Below are positions 1-8,315 of a stretch of 64,000 bases of DNA, piece by piece. The stretch is from Arenicola marina (taxonomy: Eukaryota; Annelida; Polychaeta; Arenicolidae): NCBI GenBank assembly GCA_964019135.1, contig OZ025260.1, positions 21,446,254 to 21,510,253 on the forward strand, written 5' to 3'. Under the pieces are notes generated by a model. It saw only the letters and a program-made list of their open reading frames with translations, was not told where the DNA came from and ran no database searches. Made by a program: the position numbers and the translations under genes. Numbering within the stretch: the stretch's first letter is position 1; every line of letters begins with the position of its first letter.

Positions 1-901
1 TTGATAGACAAGTCCAAGCAAACTAAAGAACTTATTGGGCTGTATAAATATATCTTTGAATGAACTGACAATAGAAACAAGCCGGCAAATTACATAGCGT
101 TGACCACACAGGCACAGTAAATCAGTGAGAGAGGCGGGACGGGGGGGGGGGGGTGTAGGGATCCCCCACATCGTCGTAGGCCTATATACTTACACGTTTG
201 GTTGCTTAAATGTTTTCATGTAAATTTGATAACACCAAGTATTTTATTCAATCTTGTGAGTACTTGTCGTGTCTCTAGTTCAGCATGTTACCCATTACGA
301 CTCTCAGAATTATGGGCACAATTTCCATGTTCAGAGTCATTTTACGAAAAAACGAGGTAGAAGACACATAATTTTTTTTCTCTTATTTGAGCAAACAAGG
401 AGCAAGCTTGTTACAGACAAATGTTTATTAACTTTGTCTGAGCCGTTTTTTTTCTGTTGAATATTTCCTGTCGAAATTCTCTATTGACAGCCATTATAAA
501 ATTAGATGTGACCCCCTACCTATTCAACGTCATTTTGTCGGAAACGTAGGTAGAAGACATATCTTTTTTATGTTATTTTATCGTTTTGGATACACATTAC
601 TATCAGTTGAAAAAATGTCAAGAAATTTGTCTGAAAAAAATGTAATCTATGCATCTACCTTAAGAACTGAAATAATTGCCCACCTGAAGAAATAGAGCAA
701 GCTTAATGGTGACATTTTTAATTGCTGAAGCCAATTGTATCATTCTTCGAGAAATGGCAAAAAAAACACACAAAAAACGGCATATCTTGATGGTTGGACT
801 AGATATGGTCTTGATATTTACATTGTTTTCTAATTCTTTGTTGCGATGTGAACTGTCGATTTCATATCCTTTTCTATTTATGTTGAATATTTTGTTTGCA
901 G
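1..901. other. Upstream intron or flank of the EGF-protease gene
   Basis: No exon could be recognised here. The stretch is AT-rich and holds a degenerate local duplication (about 325-390 against 525-585, both sharing a GGTAGAAGACA core followed by a T-run) and a poly-G run near 139-153. The last ~20 bases form the polypyrimidine tract and AG acceptor of the first visible EGF exon. Because that exon begins in phase 1 and the protein has no signal peptide yet, this is probably an intron of a gene that starts outside the window. Confidence 0.6.
114..170 (-). repeat. Fragment of a small G-rich palindromic repeat
   Basis: It begins CACAGTAAATCAGTG and runs into a G-rich core. The right end of the element at 1130-1268, read on the minus strand, begins CACAGTAAATCACTG and is also G-rich, so the two look like members of one short interspersed family in opposite orientation. 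No coding potential. Confidence 0.4.
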
Positions 902-1015
902 AGATCGATGAGTGTGCGAGCGATCCATGCCAAAATGGAGGAAGCTGTGTCGAGGCCTTCAATGGGTTCTCTTGTACCTGTGCTGAAGGCTTCTCCGGCA
1001 TTAATTGTGAAACAG
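902..1015 (+). CDS. EGF-like domain exon (exon A of the protease gene)
   Basis: This exon encodes one complete EGF module with six cysteines in the order DEC, DPC, GSC, FSC, TC, NC. It contains the QNGG turn and a C-terminal GFSGINCE typical of EGF repeats. The N-terminal EIDEC resembles the calcium-binding EGF signature (D/N-x-D/N-E-C), but the first acidic position is Glu, so calcium binding is only possible. The acceptor is a T-rich tract ending TTTGCAG at 901, and the donor is CAG|GTTGGT at 1016. The exon is 114 nt with phase-1 borders on both sides, the classic shuffled-module form. An ATG-initiated open frame covers the region but continues past the donor into intron, so it is not the real start. 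Confidence 0.88.
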
Positions 1016-1129
1016 GTTGGTTAATAAGTGTCTCAAAATCCACAGCATGGAACCAACATGAGGCTGCCTCTATCTACGTGTGTCAATGTAGTTATTGCGT
1101 GTCGAATTCCTTAGTTCTTAATTAATGGG

Positions 1130-1268
1130 GTAAATCAATAGAGTTGGGGGGGATGTGTGTGGGGGGGGGGGGGGTAAGGGCCCCACAGCGTATGCACAAC
1201 ACACGTGTGATTTGTATATATGCTGTGGGGTCCCCGAACCCCGCCACCCCTCCAGTGATTTACTGTGT
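1130..1268. repeat. Small palindromic MITE-like element
   Basis: The outer ends are GGTAAATCA and TGATTTACTG. Inside them, GGGCCCCACAGCGTAT (1178-1193) is matched by ATATGCTGTGGGGTCCC (1218-1234) as an imperfect inverted repeat. Poly-G occupies about 1161-1174. No transposase frame is present. A related fragment lies at 114-170. Confidence 0.5.
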
Positions 1269-1593
1269 TTGTGGATAGCAGTTACGACCGAAACTCACTA
1301 GCTATAGGCCTACGTCTGCATAATTGGTATTTCATCTTGGATCAAACATTTTCCGGCAATGACTTCACGCATAGCCCTATTGTGCCCCGTCCACTGCGAC
1401 AAACAGCCACACGAGATCATCAATCACGTGCAGAAATTATCAAAAGATGCAAGTCGTTCTACGATCTGGCTCACATTTTTTTATTACATAATTACCAACA
1501 TCTGACCACACCATATGATGCATTGCATCAAAGCTTTTCTCAAATAAAGTTAAAAATGCTTCATGAAGAACAACTTTATAAATATTGATCGCC

Positions 1594-1847
1594 GTCATCA
1601 CAGGATCTCGCCAGTCGTTACGGTCCGAAAATGACGTCGTTATTTACGACGTCATAACCACAAAAAAAGAAATAACGCCTTCTCAGAATGACGTCATCCT
1701 GTGACCTATTTCACGTACATACTTTACGGGGTCGGCTAAAATCGCCCATCATTTACATTGTGACTTTAGCCGTCAAAGCCCCGTAGTCCTTCGTGAAATC
1801 GGCAATTTATTACGTCATGACAAGTAGTGGCGAGATCCTGTGACAGT
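1594..1847. repeat. MITE-like palindromic element
   Basis: TCACAGGATCTCGCCA near 1598-1613 is mirrored by TGGCGAGATCCTGTGA at 1828-1843, giving a 16-bp perfect terminal inverted repeat. Inside is a second nested inverted repeat: TTTCACG...TACGGGGT...CGGCTAAA against TTTAGCCG...CCCCGTAG...CGTGAAA. The element is about 250 bp, is non-coding, and lies inside an intron. No clear target-site duplication was identified. Confidence 0.6.
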
Positions 1848-1946
1848 CATGATACATATTGTCCTTGTGTCTTCGTGAGTGACATCTCATCGATAGTCAA
1901 GTCAGAGAGATGGTAATGGTAATGTCTCGTGCGTGTTTTCCTTGAG

Positions 1947-2060
1947 ATATCGACGATTGTGTGGGGGCCACGTGTCAGAATGGTGCCACCTGTGAGGACC
2001 AGATTAACCACCACGTTTGCATCTGCCCTCCAGCATTCACCGGAAATCAGTGTCAGGACG
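1947..2060 (+). CDS. EGF-like domain exon (exon B of the protease gene)
   Basis: This is the second EGF module with six cysteines (DDC, ATC, ATC, VC, IC, QC). It starts IDDC and has a QNGATC core and an AFTGNQC end. It is exactly 114 nt and phase 1 at both ends, matching the first EGF exon, which supports exon duplication or shuffling. The donor GTAAGTC at 2061 is strong. The acceptor is TTTTCCTTGAG at 1946. The open frame continues into intron sequence past the donor and should not be taken as coding. Confidence 0.85.
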
Positions 2061-3078
2061 GTAAGTCAAGGATCCGGACGAGATAGGCCTACAGATCTGG
2101 ATACCGTCTGCAATAATAGCAGTGAGCTACAGAATTCCAGCTCTGCCCCCTCGCACCTCGCCCCGCACCCCCTCTCCCACTCCTAGCCCTGATCACGGAG
2201 ATTATCTGAGGTACTATACGATCTCAGGGCAGATCCAGGAATTTGAAAAGGGGGCGGGGGGCCAAACTTGCGACCAGGATGGGTGGGGGGTTCTGACCAA
2301 AATTCCGACCGGGGGATCCACCGATTTGATAGCGTTCTTCCTCAAAAAAGCAGTAGGGGGTCCACGTCTCAGACAGCCTAAATTTTGCATCGGAAAACGG
2401 CCTTCTTCCACAAAAGGAGGAGAGGGGGTGGGGGCGGTTCCTGACCCCCTGGATCCGCCCTTGGATCTCCAATATGCATGCAGAAGATGGCGACAGGTCT
2501 CAGGAGGGGGTCTGGACTTATTCCTCGGCAGTGTGCCATTGTGAAGTAACTAACAATTTATAGAGCATGACGCTATCTATCAAGTGTCATAATTCAAGAA
2601 GGGAGACAGTATATTAGCAGATACTAAGTCAAGAGGCCTTATAGATGTACCACCAATTGATATATGATACATTAATAGCTTGCTTGGATTTCTTTAATCC
2701 AAAATTCATCAACGATGCTCTTAAATAGCTGTTTGTTTGCCTAAATAACAGCTTGCAACTCATCATGTGGAAATGTACTCGACATTTTTATATTATCTTG
2801 CAGCGATATTATAATTGCATTATAATGATAAGGAATACAAAACATATCCCAATAGTAACAATGAGAGCAATCGGTACCTTTATGAAATAGTTGTCCGTCA
2901 ATGCTTGTATTATTCTGGCACAAAGATACCGACCACGTCCTACAGAACCTCCATCTTTTGCGCATAATTTTATTGTTATTATGCATATATATGTACAAAT
3001 TAGGACGTTATTTAAAACACTCTAATTTGTTTTACGCAATGCATATATATTGTTTTAATGTTTTTTATTGATTTCCAG
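2061..3078 (+). other. Intron with a G-rich TIR element; otherwise AT-rich
   Basis: The intron contains the MITE-like repeat at 2226-2463. The remaining 2.46-3.06 kb is AT-rich with no recognisable exon. It ends in a long T-rich tract and TTTCCAG, an excellent 3' splice site for the 27-nt exon. Confidence 0.65.
2226..2463. repeat. G-rich MITE-like element (GGATCCAGG-end family)
   Basis: The left end reads GGGCAGATCCAGGAATTT and the right end reads CCCTGGATCCGCCCTT, giving imperfect terminal inverted repeats around a GGATCC core with runs of G. Elements with similar GGCGGATC ends occur at 7953-8315, 8621-8772 and 47020-47300. Open frames inside have no protein similarity that I recognise. Confidence 0.55.
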
Positions 3079-3105
3079 CGCTCACGAATCCACCAAAATG
3101 GTATA
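3079..3105 (+). CDS. 27-nt linker microexon of the protease gene
   Basis: A strong acceptor (poly-T then TTTCCAG at 3078) and a near-consensus donor (GTAAGTAT at 3106) bracket 27 nt with phase-1 borders. It joins the second EGF exon and the activation-peptide exon in frame without a stop and adds a nine-residue linker (ALTNPPKWY). No domain is encoded. The evidence is splice-site strength plus phase agreement on both sides. If it were skipped, the flanking phase-1 exons would still join in frame, so it could be alternative. Confidence 0.65.
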
Positions 3106-3960
3106 GTAAGTATTCCAAGTAAAGCTCGTAATATACTGATGAGCGGGTCAAAATATATAATATGCAAGTATGTGATATACAGGAAGCGCGAATAGCGTAG
3201 TGATGTTTTGATTGCCAGATCCAGTGCCCGTTCATTTAACAGAGTTTAGTATAAAGTACATTTTGCACGATGATATACTACAGAGCTCTTGAGGCGTGAC
3301 AGGGATGCAGCCAGCATCGAGTACCAGTTAGGCTTGCATTGACTCGCGGAACCCCTTCCTTCCCAGTGAGAAGTTTTAAACACTGCGTGCGCAATGCGGG
3401 CGTGCCCGCAAAGGCCTGCCCGCGCCCGCCCCGCGCCCGCCCCGCGCCCGCCCCGCGCCCGCCCCGCGCCCTCCCCGCGCCCGTCTCGCACAGATATGGA
3501 TCTGACCGCCCCGTCGCGCGCCCGCTAGAGCTAGGCCCGCGCCCGCCCCGCGCCCACGAACTGGCACTGCGGGCGCCCGCGGGCATGCCCGCCCCGCGCA
3601 GATCTCTACTTCCCTCGCCCTTCAGTGACTCGACTACACTGTAATCCAGTGCAAAAATGAACCATGGTTGCGGTGGCTCTATAGAGAGAATGGCGTAGTA
3701 ATACTACTATCAGCTGATATAATAGCGATTTATACTGAACTGATGTACTGAACATCGTGTCTGTTGGTAATATATTTATGTAGCATTCAAACATTGTGCA
3801 TAGCTGCAACTACCCATGCCCCGCACCTTTCCCGCAACGTACGTAATTCTGTCATTTGTTCCCATTAGCTATTTATTAATGAAACACACTCCGCATTAGT
3901 GTGGAATAAAATGAAATATCGGCAACATATCCCGACATTATATGTCTGCTGTGTTTTCAG
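3106..3960 (+). other. Intron before the activation-peptide exon
   Basis: This 855-bp intron has a very GC-rich tandem tract in the middle (3414-3556) and AT-rich flanks. It ends TGTGTTTTCAG. No coding block was recognised. Confidence 0.65.
3414..3556. repeat. 11-bp GC-only minisatellite in intron
   Basis: The unit CGCGCCCGCCC repeats about seven times between 3414 and 3485. A second short cluster lies near 3537-3555 and related GC-rich sequence sits between. The local base composition is nearly 90% G+C. Open frames on both strands are low-complexity Pro/Arg/Ala/Gly and are not credible genes. Confidence 0.85.
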
Positions 3961-4067
3961 ACGGGCCGTGTGGGATGAGTAAGTACGACGATGCGGGGGC
4001 TCAGCCCCTGGGAGCTCCCACCATCGTCGGCGGCCTGAGGGCCCGGAACAACGAGTTTCCATGGCAG
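3961..4067 (+). CDS. Activation peptide and N-terminus of the S1 protease domain
   Basis: This 107-nt exon has phase 1 on the left and phase 0 on the right. It encodes a linker with the conserved Cys (GPCG) that normally pairs with Cys122 of the catalytic chain. A short propeptide follows, then the mature N-terminus IVGG and NEFPWQ, the standard S1 start. The residue before IVGG is Thr (GAPT|IVGG) rather than Arg or Lys, so activation by a trypsin-like enzyme is not predicted. This P1 residue is seen directly in the sequence. The exon ends TGGCAG|GTAGGT, and the intron array that follows is built from copies of this junction. Confidence 0.9.
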
Positions 4068-4069
4068 GT

Positions 4070-4980
4070 AGGTCCATTCACTGACAGTTCCTCTGGCAGG
4101 CGAGCCCGTTCACTAACAGTTCCCCTGGCAGGCGAGCCCGTTCACTGACAGTTCCCCTGGCAGGCGAGCCCGTTCACTGACAGTTCCTCTGGCCGTTCAC
4201 TGACAGTTCCCCTGGCAGGTGAGTCCGTTCACTGACAGTTCCCCTGGCAGGCGAGCCCGTTCACTGACAGTTCCCCTGGCAGGCGAGCCCGTTCACTGAC
4301 AGTTCCCCTGGCAGGCGAGCCCGTTCACTGACAGTTCCCCTGGCAGGCGAGCCCGTTCACTGACAGTTCCCCTGGCAGCACGCCCGTTCACTGACAGTTC
4401 CCCTGGAAGGCGAGCCCGTTCACTGACAGTTCCTCTGGCAGGCGAGCCCGTTCACTGACAGTTCCCCTGGCAGGCGAGCCCGTTCACTGACAGGTCCCCT
4501 GGCAGGTGAGTCCGTTCACTGACAGTTCCCCTGGCAGGCGAGCCCGTTCACTGACAGTTCCCCTGGCAGAAGAGCCCGTTCACTGACAGTTCCCCTGGCA
4601 GGCGAGCCCGTTCACTGACAGTTCCCCTGGCAGGCGAGCCCGTTCACTGACAGTTCCTCTGGCAGGGGAGCCCGTTCACTGACAGTTCCTCTGGCGGGCG
4701 AGCCCGTTCACTGACAGTTCCCCTGGCAGGCGAGCCCGTTCACTGACAGTTCCCCTGGTAGGTGAGTCCGTTCACTGACAGTTCCCCTGGCAGGCGAGCC
4801 CGTTCACTGACAGTTCCCCTGGCAGGCGAGCCCGTTCACTGACAGTTCCCCTGGCAGGCGAGCCCGTTCACTGACAGTTCCCCTGGCAGGCGAGCCCGTT
4901 CACTGACAGTTCCCCTGGCAGGTGAGTCCGTTCGCTAACGAGTTCCCCTGGCTGAAATCCGTTCACTGACAGTTCCCCGT
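4070..4980 (+). repeat. 32-bp minisatellite derived from the exon/intron 5' splice site
   Basis: About 28 head-to-tail units of 32 bp begin directly at the end of the preceding exon. Each unit contains TTCCCCTGGCAG, which would encode FPWQ just as the exon end does, followed by a donor-like GCGAGCCCG or GTGAGTCCG. The exon junction itself reads TTTCCATGGCAG then GTAGGTCC. Four units keep an intact GTGAGT (GT at about 4219, 4506, 4762 and 4922). Most others have a GC in place of GT. Units also end in GACAG, an AG that could act as a weak acceptor. The array therefore looks like repeated tandem duplication of the exon's own 5' splice site. Confidence 0.88.
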
Positions 4981-5497
4981 TTTGAAATCATGGACTTCTG
5001 TATGTAAACGAAACAAAAATTGTGCGTTATGCAAATACTGAAATGACATTTATGAAATGTTTTGCACTTTCTATTAAAGGGAGCCGCCGGCCTTGGCTCT
5101 AACGCTGCTATATTGATTCACATAATGCCCAATTGTCGGGTCTCGGACAAAAACTCGCGATAAAATGTCTTCTCACATATTCGTGCGTGCATGAATTAGC
5201 GTAAGGCATTAATGGAGACTGTATATTAGTCACAGTCTTGGAACATAATTAACATAGAATATGATTACGTATGGTTGAGATACGAATCGTGGCTGTAAAC
5301 TGTTTTCTGAGTTTTAGGTTGCTACACGACATGTACTAAACACTACTACTTAATATGTTATCGATAATTTAAACCCCTAAATGTCTTCATGGGACAATGT
5401 CTTAATTCCTGGCGTCTTAATTTCCTTGGTCAGTTGCATTGCACCAAATAGACTATAGATAACAATCTTTGACTGCACATCTTTGTTTGCTCACTAG
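4981..5497 (+). other. Remainder of the intron after the donor array
   Basis: AT-rich intronic sequence with no recognisable coding block or repeat. It ends TTTGTTTGCTCACTAG, the acceptor of the catalytic-His exon. Confidence 0.65.
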
Positions 5498-5861
5498 GCG
5501 GCGCTAACCGCCAGGATTAGCGGGAAGTGGTACTTTTACTGCGGGGCTACCATCTTAAACCGACATTGGCTGATGACGGCCGCGCACTGTCTACACGGCT
5601 TTGAACGCTACTCCAAAGTGGTGATAATAGGAGACCACAATGTCAAGTATTACGAGGGTCCCCAGGTGGCGCTGTACGTCACGCAGGAGATAGCCCACCC
5701 GGGTTACCATGACTCTCAATATGACTTTGACGTCGCTCTGCTCAGGACGTCCGAACCCATGATCTTCACGCCTAACATCCAACCCGCGTGTCCGCCTGAC
5801 GTCACGATGACGTATGCCGGCCTCAAGGCGGTCGCCAGTGGATGGGGAGCGAATCACTTCG
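5498..5861 (+). CDS. S1 protease exon with catalytic His and Asp
   Basis: This 364-nt exon (phase 0 in, phase 1 out) encodes the core of a chymotrypsin-fold domain. YFYCGATIL and TAAHC supply the Cys42-Cys58 disulfide and His57. YDFDVALLR supplies Asp102, and IQPACPP supplies Cys122 for the interchain disulfide. ASGWG is the conserved strand before residue 140. The position usually occupied by Cys136 is Ala (KAVASGWG), and its partner Cys201 in the last exon is Val, so that disulfide is missing as a pair. An ATG inside LMTAAHC starts a long open frame, but the true exon begins 75 nt earlier at the acceptor TCACTAG. Confidence 0.93.
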
Positions 5862-6257
5862 GTAGGAATTAAACTAGAGGACGCAGCCTGGGTGGGGGTG
5901 TATGTGGTGTATTAAATGTGTTCTTCCCATCAGGACTACTGCTGAAAGTAATATTAAAGTATATTGGTTAGAAACTATAGATGCTGTCGAATGACACACA
6001 TGGAGGAATTTGACGAGATAGGAGACTGGTAAATAAGATTCCTATTTAACTACCAGGCAATTCGTCAATTTACATAATCAAAAAGATGCGACGAATCACT
6101 GAGAAGAGAGAGCGACTCGAGTTCACAATGGGAGCTGTTAGGCAAGTAAATTCAATAATGATATAAAACGTCTCCTCGTCGTGATTCATAATTTCTCTCC
6201 CCCCCCCCCCCCACACACACACACCGCACTCCCTACTGGCGCGTTGCCTGGCGACAG
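5862..6257 (+). other. Intron in the protease domain
   Basis: A 396-bp intron containing a C-run followed by an AC microsatellite (6198-6225) that serves as the pyrimidine-rich region upstream of the acceptor GGCGACAG. No coding block. Confidence 0.65.
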
Positions 6258-6445
6258 ATCCGGGAAACGCACCGCCACAGAACATCTTGAGGTACACGAC
6301 GCTGAACGTGACAACCAACGCGTACTGCAATGAGCGGATGGTGTGGGGTTCGGACTATTACGACCTGGGGGACCCCATCGACATCACGGCAGGCATGCTG
6401 TGCACCACGGACAACGTAGGCGGCTTTCAGCGGGCCACGTGTCAG
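6258..6445 (+). CDS. S1 protease exon leading into the substrate pocket
   Basis: This 188-nt exon (phase 1 in, phase 0 out) encodes the segment between the Asp102 exon and the Ser195 exon. It contains Cys168 (AYCNER), Cys182 (GMLCTT) and Cys191 (ATCQ). The residue two before Cys191, equivalent to trypsin Asp189 at the base of the S1 pocket, is Ala (QRATCQ), so trypsin-like Arg/Lys preference is not expected. The stretch between Cys182 and Cys191 is about three residues longer than in trypsin. The donor is CAG|GTAATG. Confidence 0.9.
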
Positions 6446-6932
6446 GTAATGTAAACATAGGCCAACAGTAGTATCTCGTCAAAGAGTGTGATATATATTT
6501 TATTTAGTATATCTATGTACTATATAAGTGATAAATTGCTGTTTGCAATGTGATAACTTGTATGCAATGCGATAAATTGCTGTATGCAATGTGATAAATT
6601 GCTGTATCCATTGTGATAAATTGCTGCAAACAATGTGATATATTTCTCTATGCATTGTGATATATTACTGCATGCAATGTGATAAATTGCTGTATGCAAT
6701 GGGATAAATTGCTGTATGCAATGTGATAAATTGCTTTTTGCAATGTGATAAATTGCTGTATGCAATGTGGTTAATTGTTGTATGCTATGTAATAAATTGC
6801 TGTAAACAATGTGATATATTGTTCTATGCTTTGTCATATATTGCTGTTTGCAGTGGGATAAATTGCGGCGACGGCTGTGTGCGTTCACAGCTCGCTATCA
6901 TGTGATATCTGACATGAAGGTATCCGTTCCAG
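6446..6932 (+). other. Last intron of the protease gene
   Basis: About 70% of this 487-bp intron is a 22-bp AT-rich minisatellite (6529-6868). The acceptor is TCCGTTCCAG. Open frames on the minus strand in the array are repeat artefacts. Confidence 0.7.
6529..6868. repeat. 22-bp AT-rich intronic minisatellite
   Basis: About 15 degenerate copies of a 22-bp unit whose core is GATAAATTGCTGTATGCAAT. Individual copies differ by one to four substitutions (TATATTG, AAACAATG and similar). This is the third intron of the gene to carry its own tandem array, with an unrelated unit each time. Confidence 0.85.
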
Positions 6933-7103
6933 GGTGACTCCGGCGGCCCGCTAGTGGTGCGGGGGGAGGCGGGAGAGTTCCACACCGTGGGGGTGGTGTC
7001 CTGGGGCGTGGGCTGTAACCATGGCGTGCCCAGTGTGTTTGCCAGGGTCACCACGTTCCTGGACTGGATTCACGACCAGATCCCGTCAGCGGACCGTGAC
7101 TGA
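6933..7103 (+). CDS. Terminal S1 protease exon with catalytic Ser and stop
   Basis: This 171-nt exon starts in phase 0 with GDSGGP, supplying Ser195 and Asp194. [10 protein letters not shown] gives Ser214-Trp215-Gly216 and Cys220. The domain ends with the usual amphipathic helix ([15 protein letters not shown]) and TGA at 7101-7103. Two positions differ from trypsin. The residue after GGPLV is Val, not Cys201. In PSVF the residue at position 226 is Ser, not Gly. Together with Ala189 this suggests an altered, possibly small or apolar S1 pocket. The catalytic triad and oxyanion motifs are intact, so it is probably active. Confidence 0.93.
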   Translation, partial: GDSGGPLVVRGEAGEFHTVGVVSWGVGCNHGVPSVFARVTTFLDWIHDQIPSADRD

Positions 7104-7364
7104 GCCACTATAGGGAGAGAGAGGAGAGAGAGAGAGGGACGCAGATAGAAGGAATTCATAGAGGGCGAAAGAGAAAAAAAGGCATCGCTTTCGCGATTGC
7201 GGATGATTAAGACAACCCTTGAGTGGTCGCATTGGAGACAATTTTCTGCTACCACACCGTTATCTCAGCTATCTAGTAAGAAATTGCGTGGCCTGTTTGA
7301 AGGCGTTACTTCACGGCGGAGGAGGTGCAGACGTTCTTCGGCGGCAAGAGGATTGACCACGGTC

Positions 7365-7478
7365 GCAGAACGCAGTGTGCAGAACGCATTGCGCAGAACG
7401 CATTGAGCAGAACGCAGTGCGCAGAACACAGCGCTCCGTAAGCAGCGCGTAGAACTGAGTGCGCAGAACACAGACCGC
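7365..7478. repeat. 14-bp degenerate tandem repeat in the putative 3' UTR
   Basis: The core GCAGAACGCATTGC recurs about seven times with increasing divergence. It creates long minus-strand open frames rich in Ala/Ser/Cys that have no other support. Confidence 0.7.
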
Positions 7479-7544
7479 TATGCACAATGCGCTCTGTCTT
7501 GTATGCCAGACACAATACGAAGTGCGAAATGGGTTATTTGTGAT

Positions 7545-7623
7545 AATAAATGTACCCCGGGACCAGGATTGTAATCGGTATCGGTACCTGCAGAGTGGAC
7601 TTGTTTTGTTTATTTGCAATAAA
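7545..7623 (+). terminator. Candidate polyadenylation signals of the protease gene
   Basis: AATAAA occurs at 7545-7550 and again at 7618-7623, 440-520 nt after the stop codon on the coding strand. Either could direct cleavage. The second is followed by a TTTTG-rich stretch. No transcript evidence is available. Confidence 0.4.
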
Positions 7624-7952
7624 TTCGTTTTGCCTGAATATGTCCCAACTTGAACATTGCGCACGTACGGCAACAAGATTTACCCCATATGTGTTTGTTC
7701 TGCCATAAATTGCGCGAATTCACGAAAGAAATGTCTAGGAAAGCCATTTTTGAGATTCCCCAAGGAAAAGGAAAAGTAAGACCGGCTTCTTGCGTTAATT
7801 TATAAGTCATTGATATCGTGCATCGTTTATCACCACCACAATTTTTGATAATTCTCTATTATCGCCCACATCGAAGCGGGCGGCTCATGTGAGCAAACCA
7901 AGTCAAATATCTATCTATTACTCAACAATTACCAGAAGACAACAAGCTTTAA

Positions 7953-8315
7953 GCAGTGGCGGATCTAGGGGGGGAGGGTCGGGGGGTTCCACCCCCCCCC
8001 CTCCTTGGGAACCAAAACATACAACATACATGTCAACATACATGTTAAAGTCCCAAGTCTTCAGGCAGCAACCCCCCCCCCCCCCCTTGGGAAACTGAAC
8101 ATACACTGTTTAAGTCGGGTTCTCCAAGCCGAAGCCCCCCCCCCCCCCCCGGTCGCAAGTTTTTAGAGAGCAACACCCAACACCCTCCTTGGGAACCTGA
8201 ACATACACTGTTAAAGTCGGCTTCTCCGAGCGCGCCCTCACCCCCCCCCCCCCCGGTCGGAAGTTTTCAGAGAGCAACCCCCCTCCCCTTGGCAAATTCC
8301 TCGATCCGCCCCTGC
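7953..8315. repeat. MITE-like element with GCAGTGGCGGATC ends
   Basis: The left end GCAGTGGCGGATCTAGG and the right end, read on the minus strand as GCAGGGGCGGATCGAGG, form a terminal inverted repeat. TAA flanks both sides, consistent with a 3-bp target duplication of PIF/Harbinger type (inference). The interior has three related sub-blocks, each a C-run followed by TTGGGAACC or similar and AACATACA. It is non-coding. Confidence 0.6.

Larger units (their letters stand above)
1016..1946 (+). other. Intron between the two EGF exons
   Basis: This is a 931-bp intron with a GTTGGT donor and a TTTTCCTTGAG acceptor. It carries two palindromic TIR-type elements, listed separately, and no further EGF-like or other coding block. 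Confidence 0.75.
902..7103 (+). other. Gene model: EGF-EGF-chymotrypsin-fold serine protease, 5' partial
   Basis: Seven exons (902-1015, 1947-2060, 3079-3105, 3961-4067, 5498-5861, 6258-6445, 6933-7103) splice into one uninterrupted frame of 1,085 nt, about 361 codons including the stop. Intron phases are 1, 1, 1, 0, 1, 0, and every junction has GT and AG. The order is EGF, EGF, short linker, activation peptide with the linker Cys, then a complete S1 peptidase domain with His, Asp and Ser. The design is that of a secreted two-chain protease, with EGF modules tethered to the catalytic chain by the Cys1-Cys122 disulfide, as in coagulation- and complement-type enzymes. That family role is inferred, and the natural substrate is unknown. 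The start, signal peptide and any further N-terminal modules lie upstream of the window. Confidence 0.85.
7104..7952 (+). other. 3' UTR and downstream flank of the protease gene
   Basis: After the stop codon come a GA-rich stretch (7110-7145), a short degenerate 14-bp tandem (7365-7478, core GCAGAACGCATTGC) and two AATAAA hexamers. The mRNA end probably lies in the 7.56-7.65 kb interval. No further exon is seen. Confidence 0.55.

Noticed and set aside
706..1125. ATG-started 139-codon ORF as a small secreted EGF protein
   Set aside because: Only 902-1015 is EGF. The preceding part is T-rich intron and the frame runs through a GT donor.
5573..5872. ORF starting at the Met in LMTAAHC as a complete protein
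   Set aside because: The S1 domain clearly extends upstream through the exon at 5498 and downstream into further exons.
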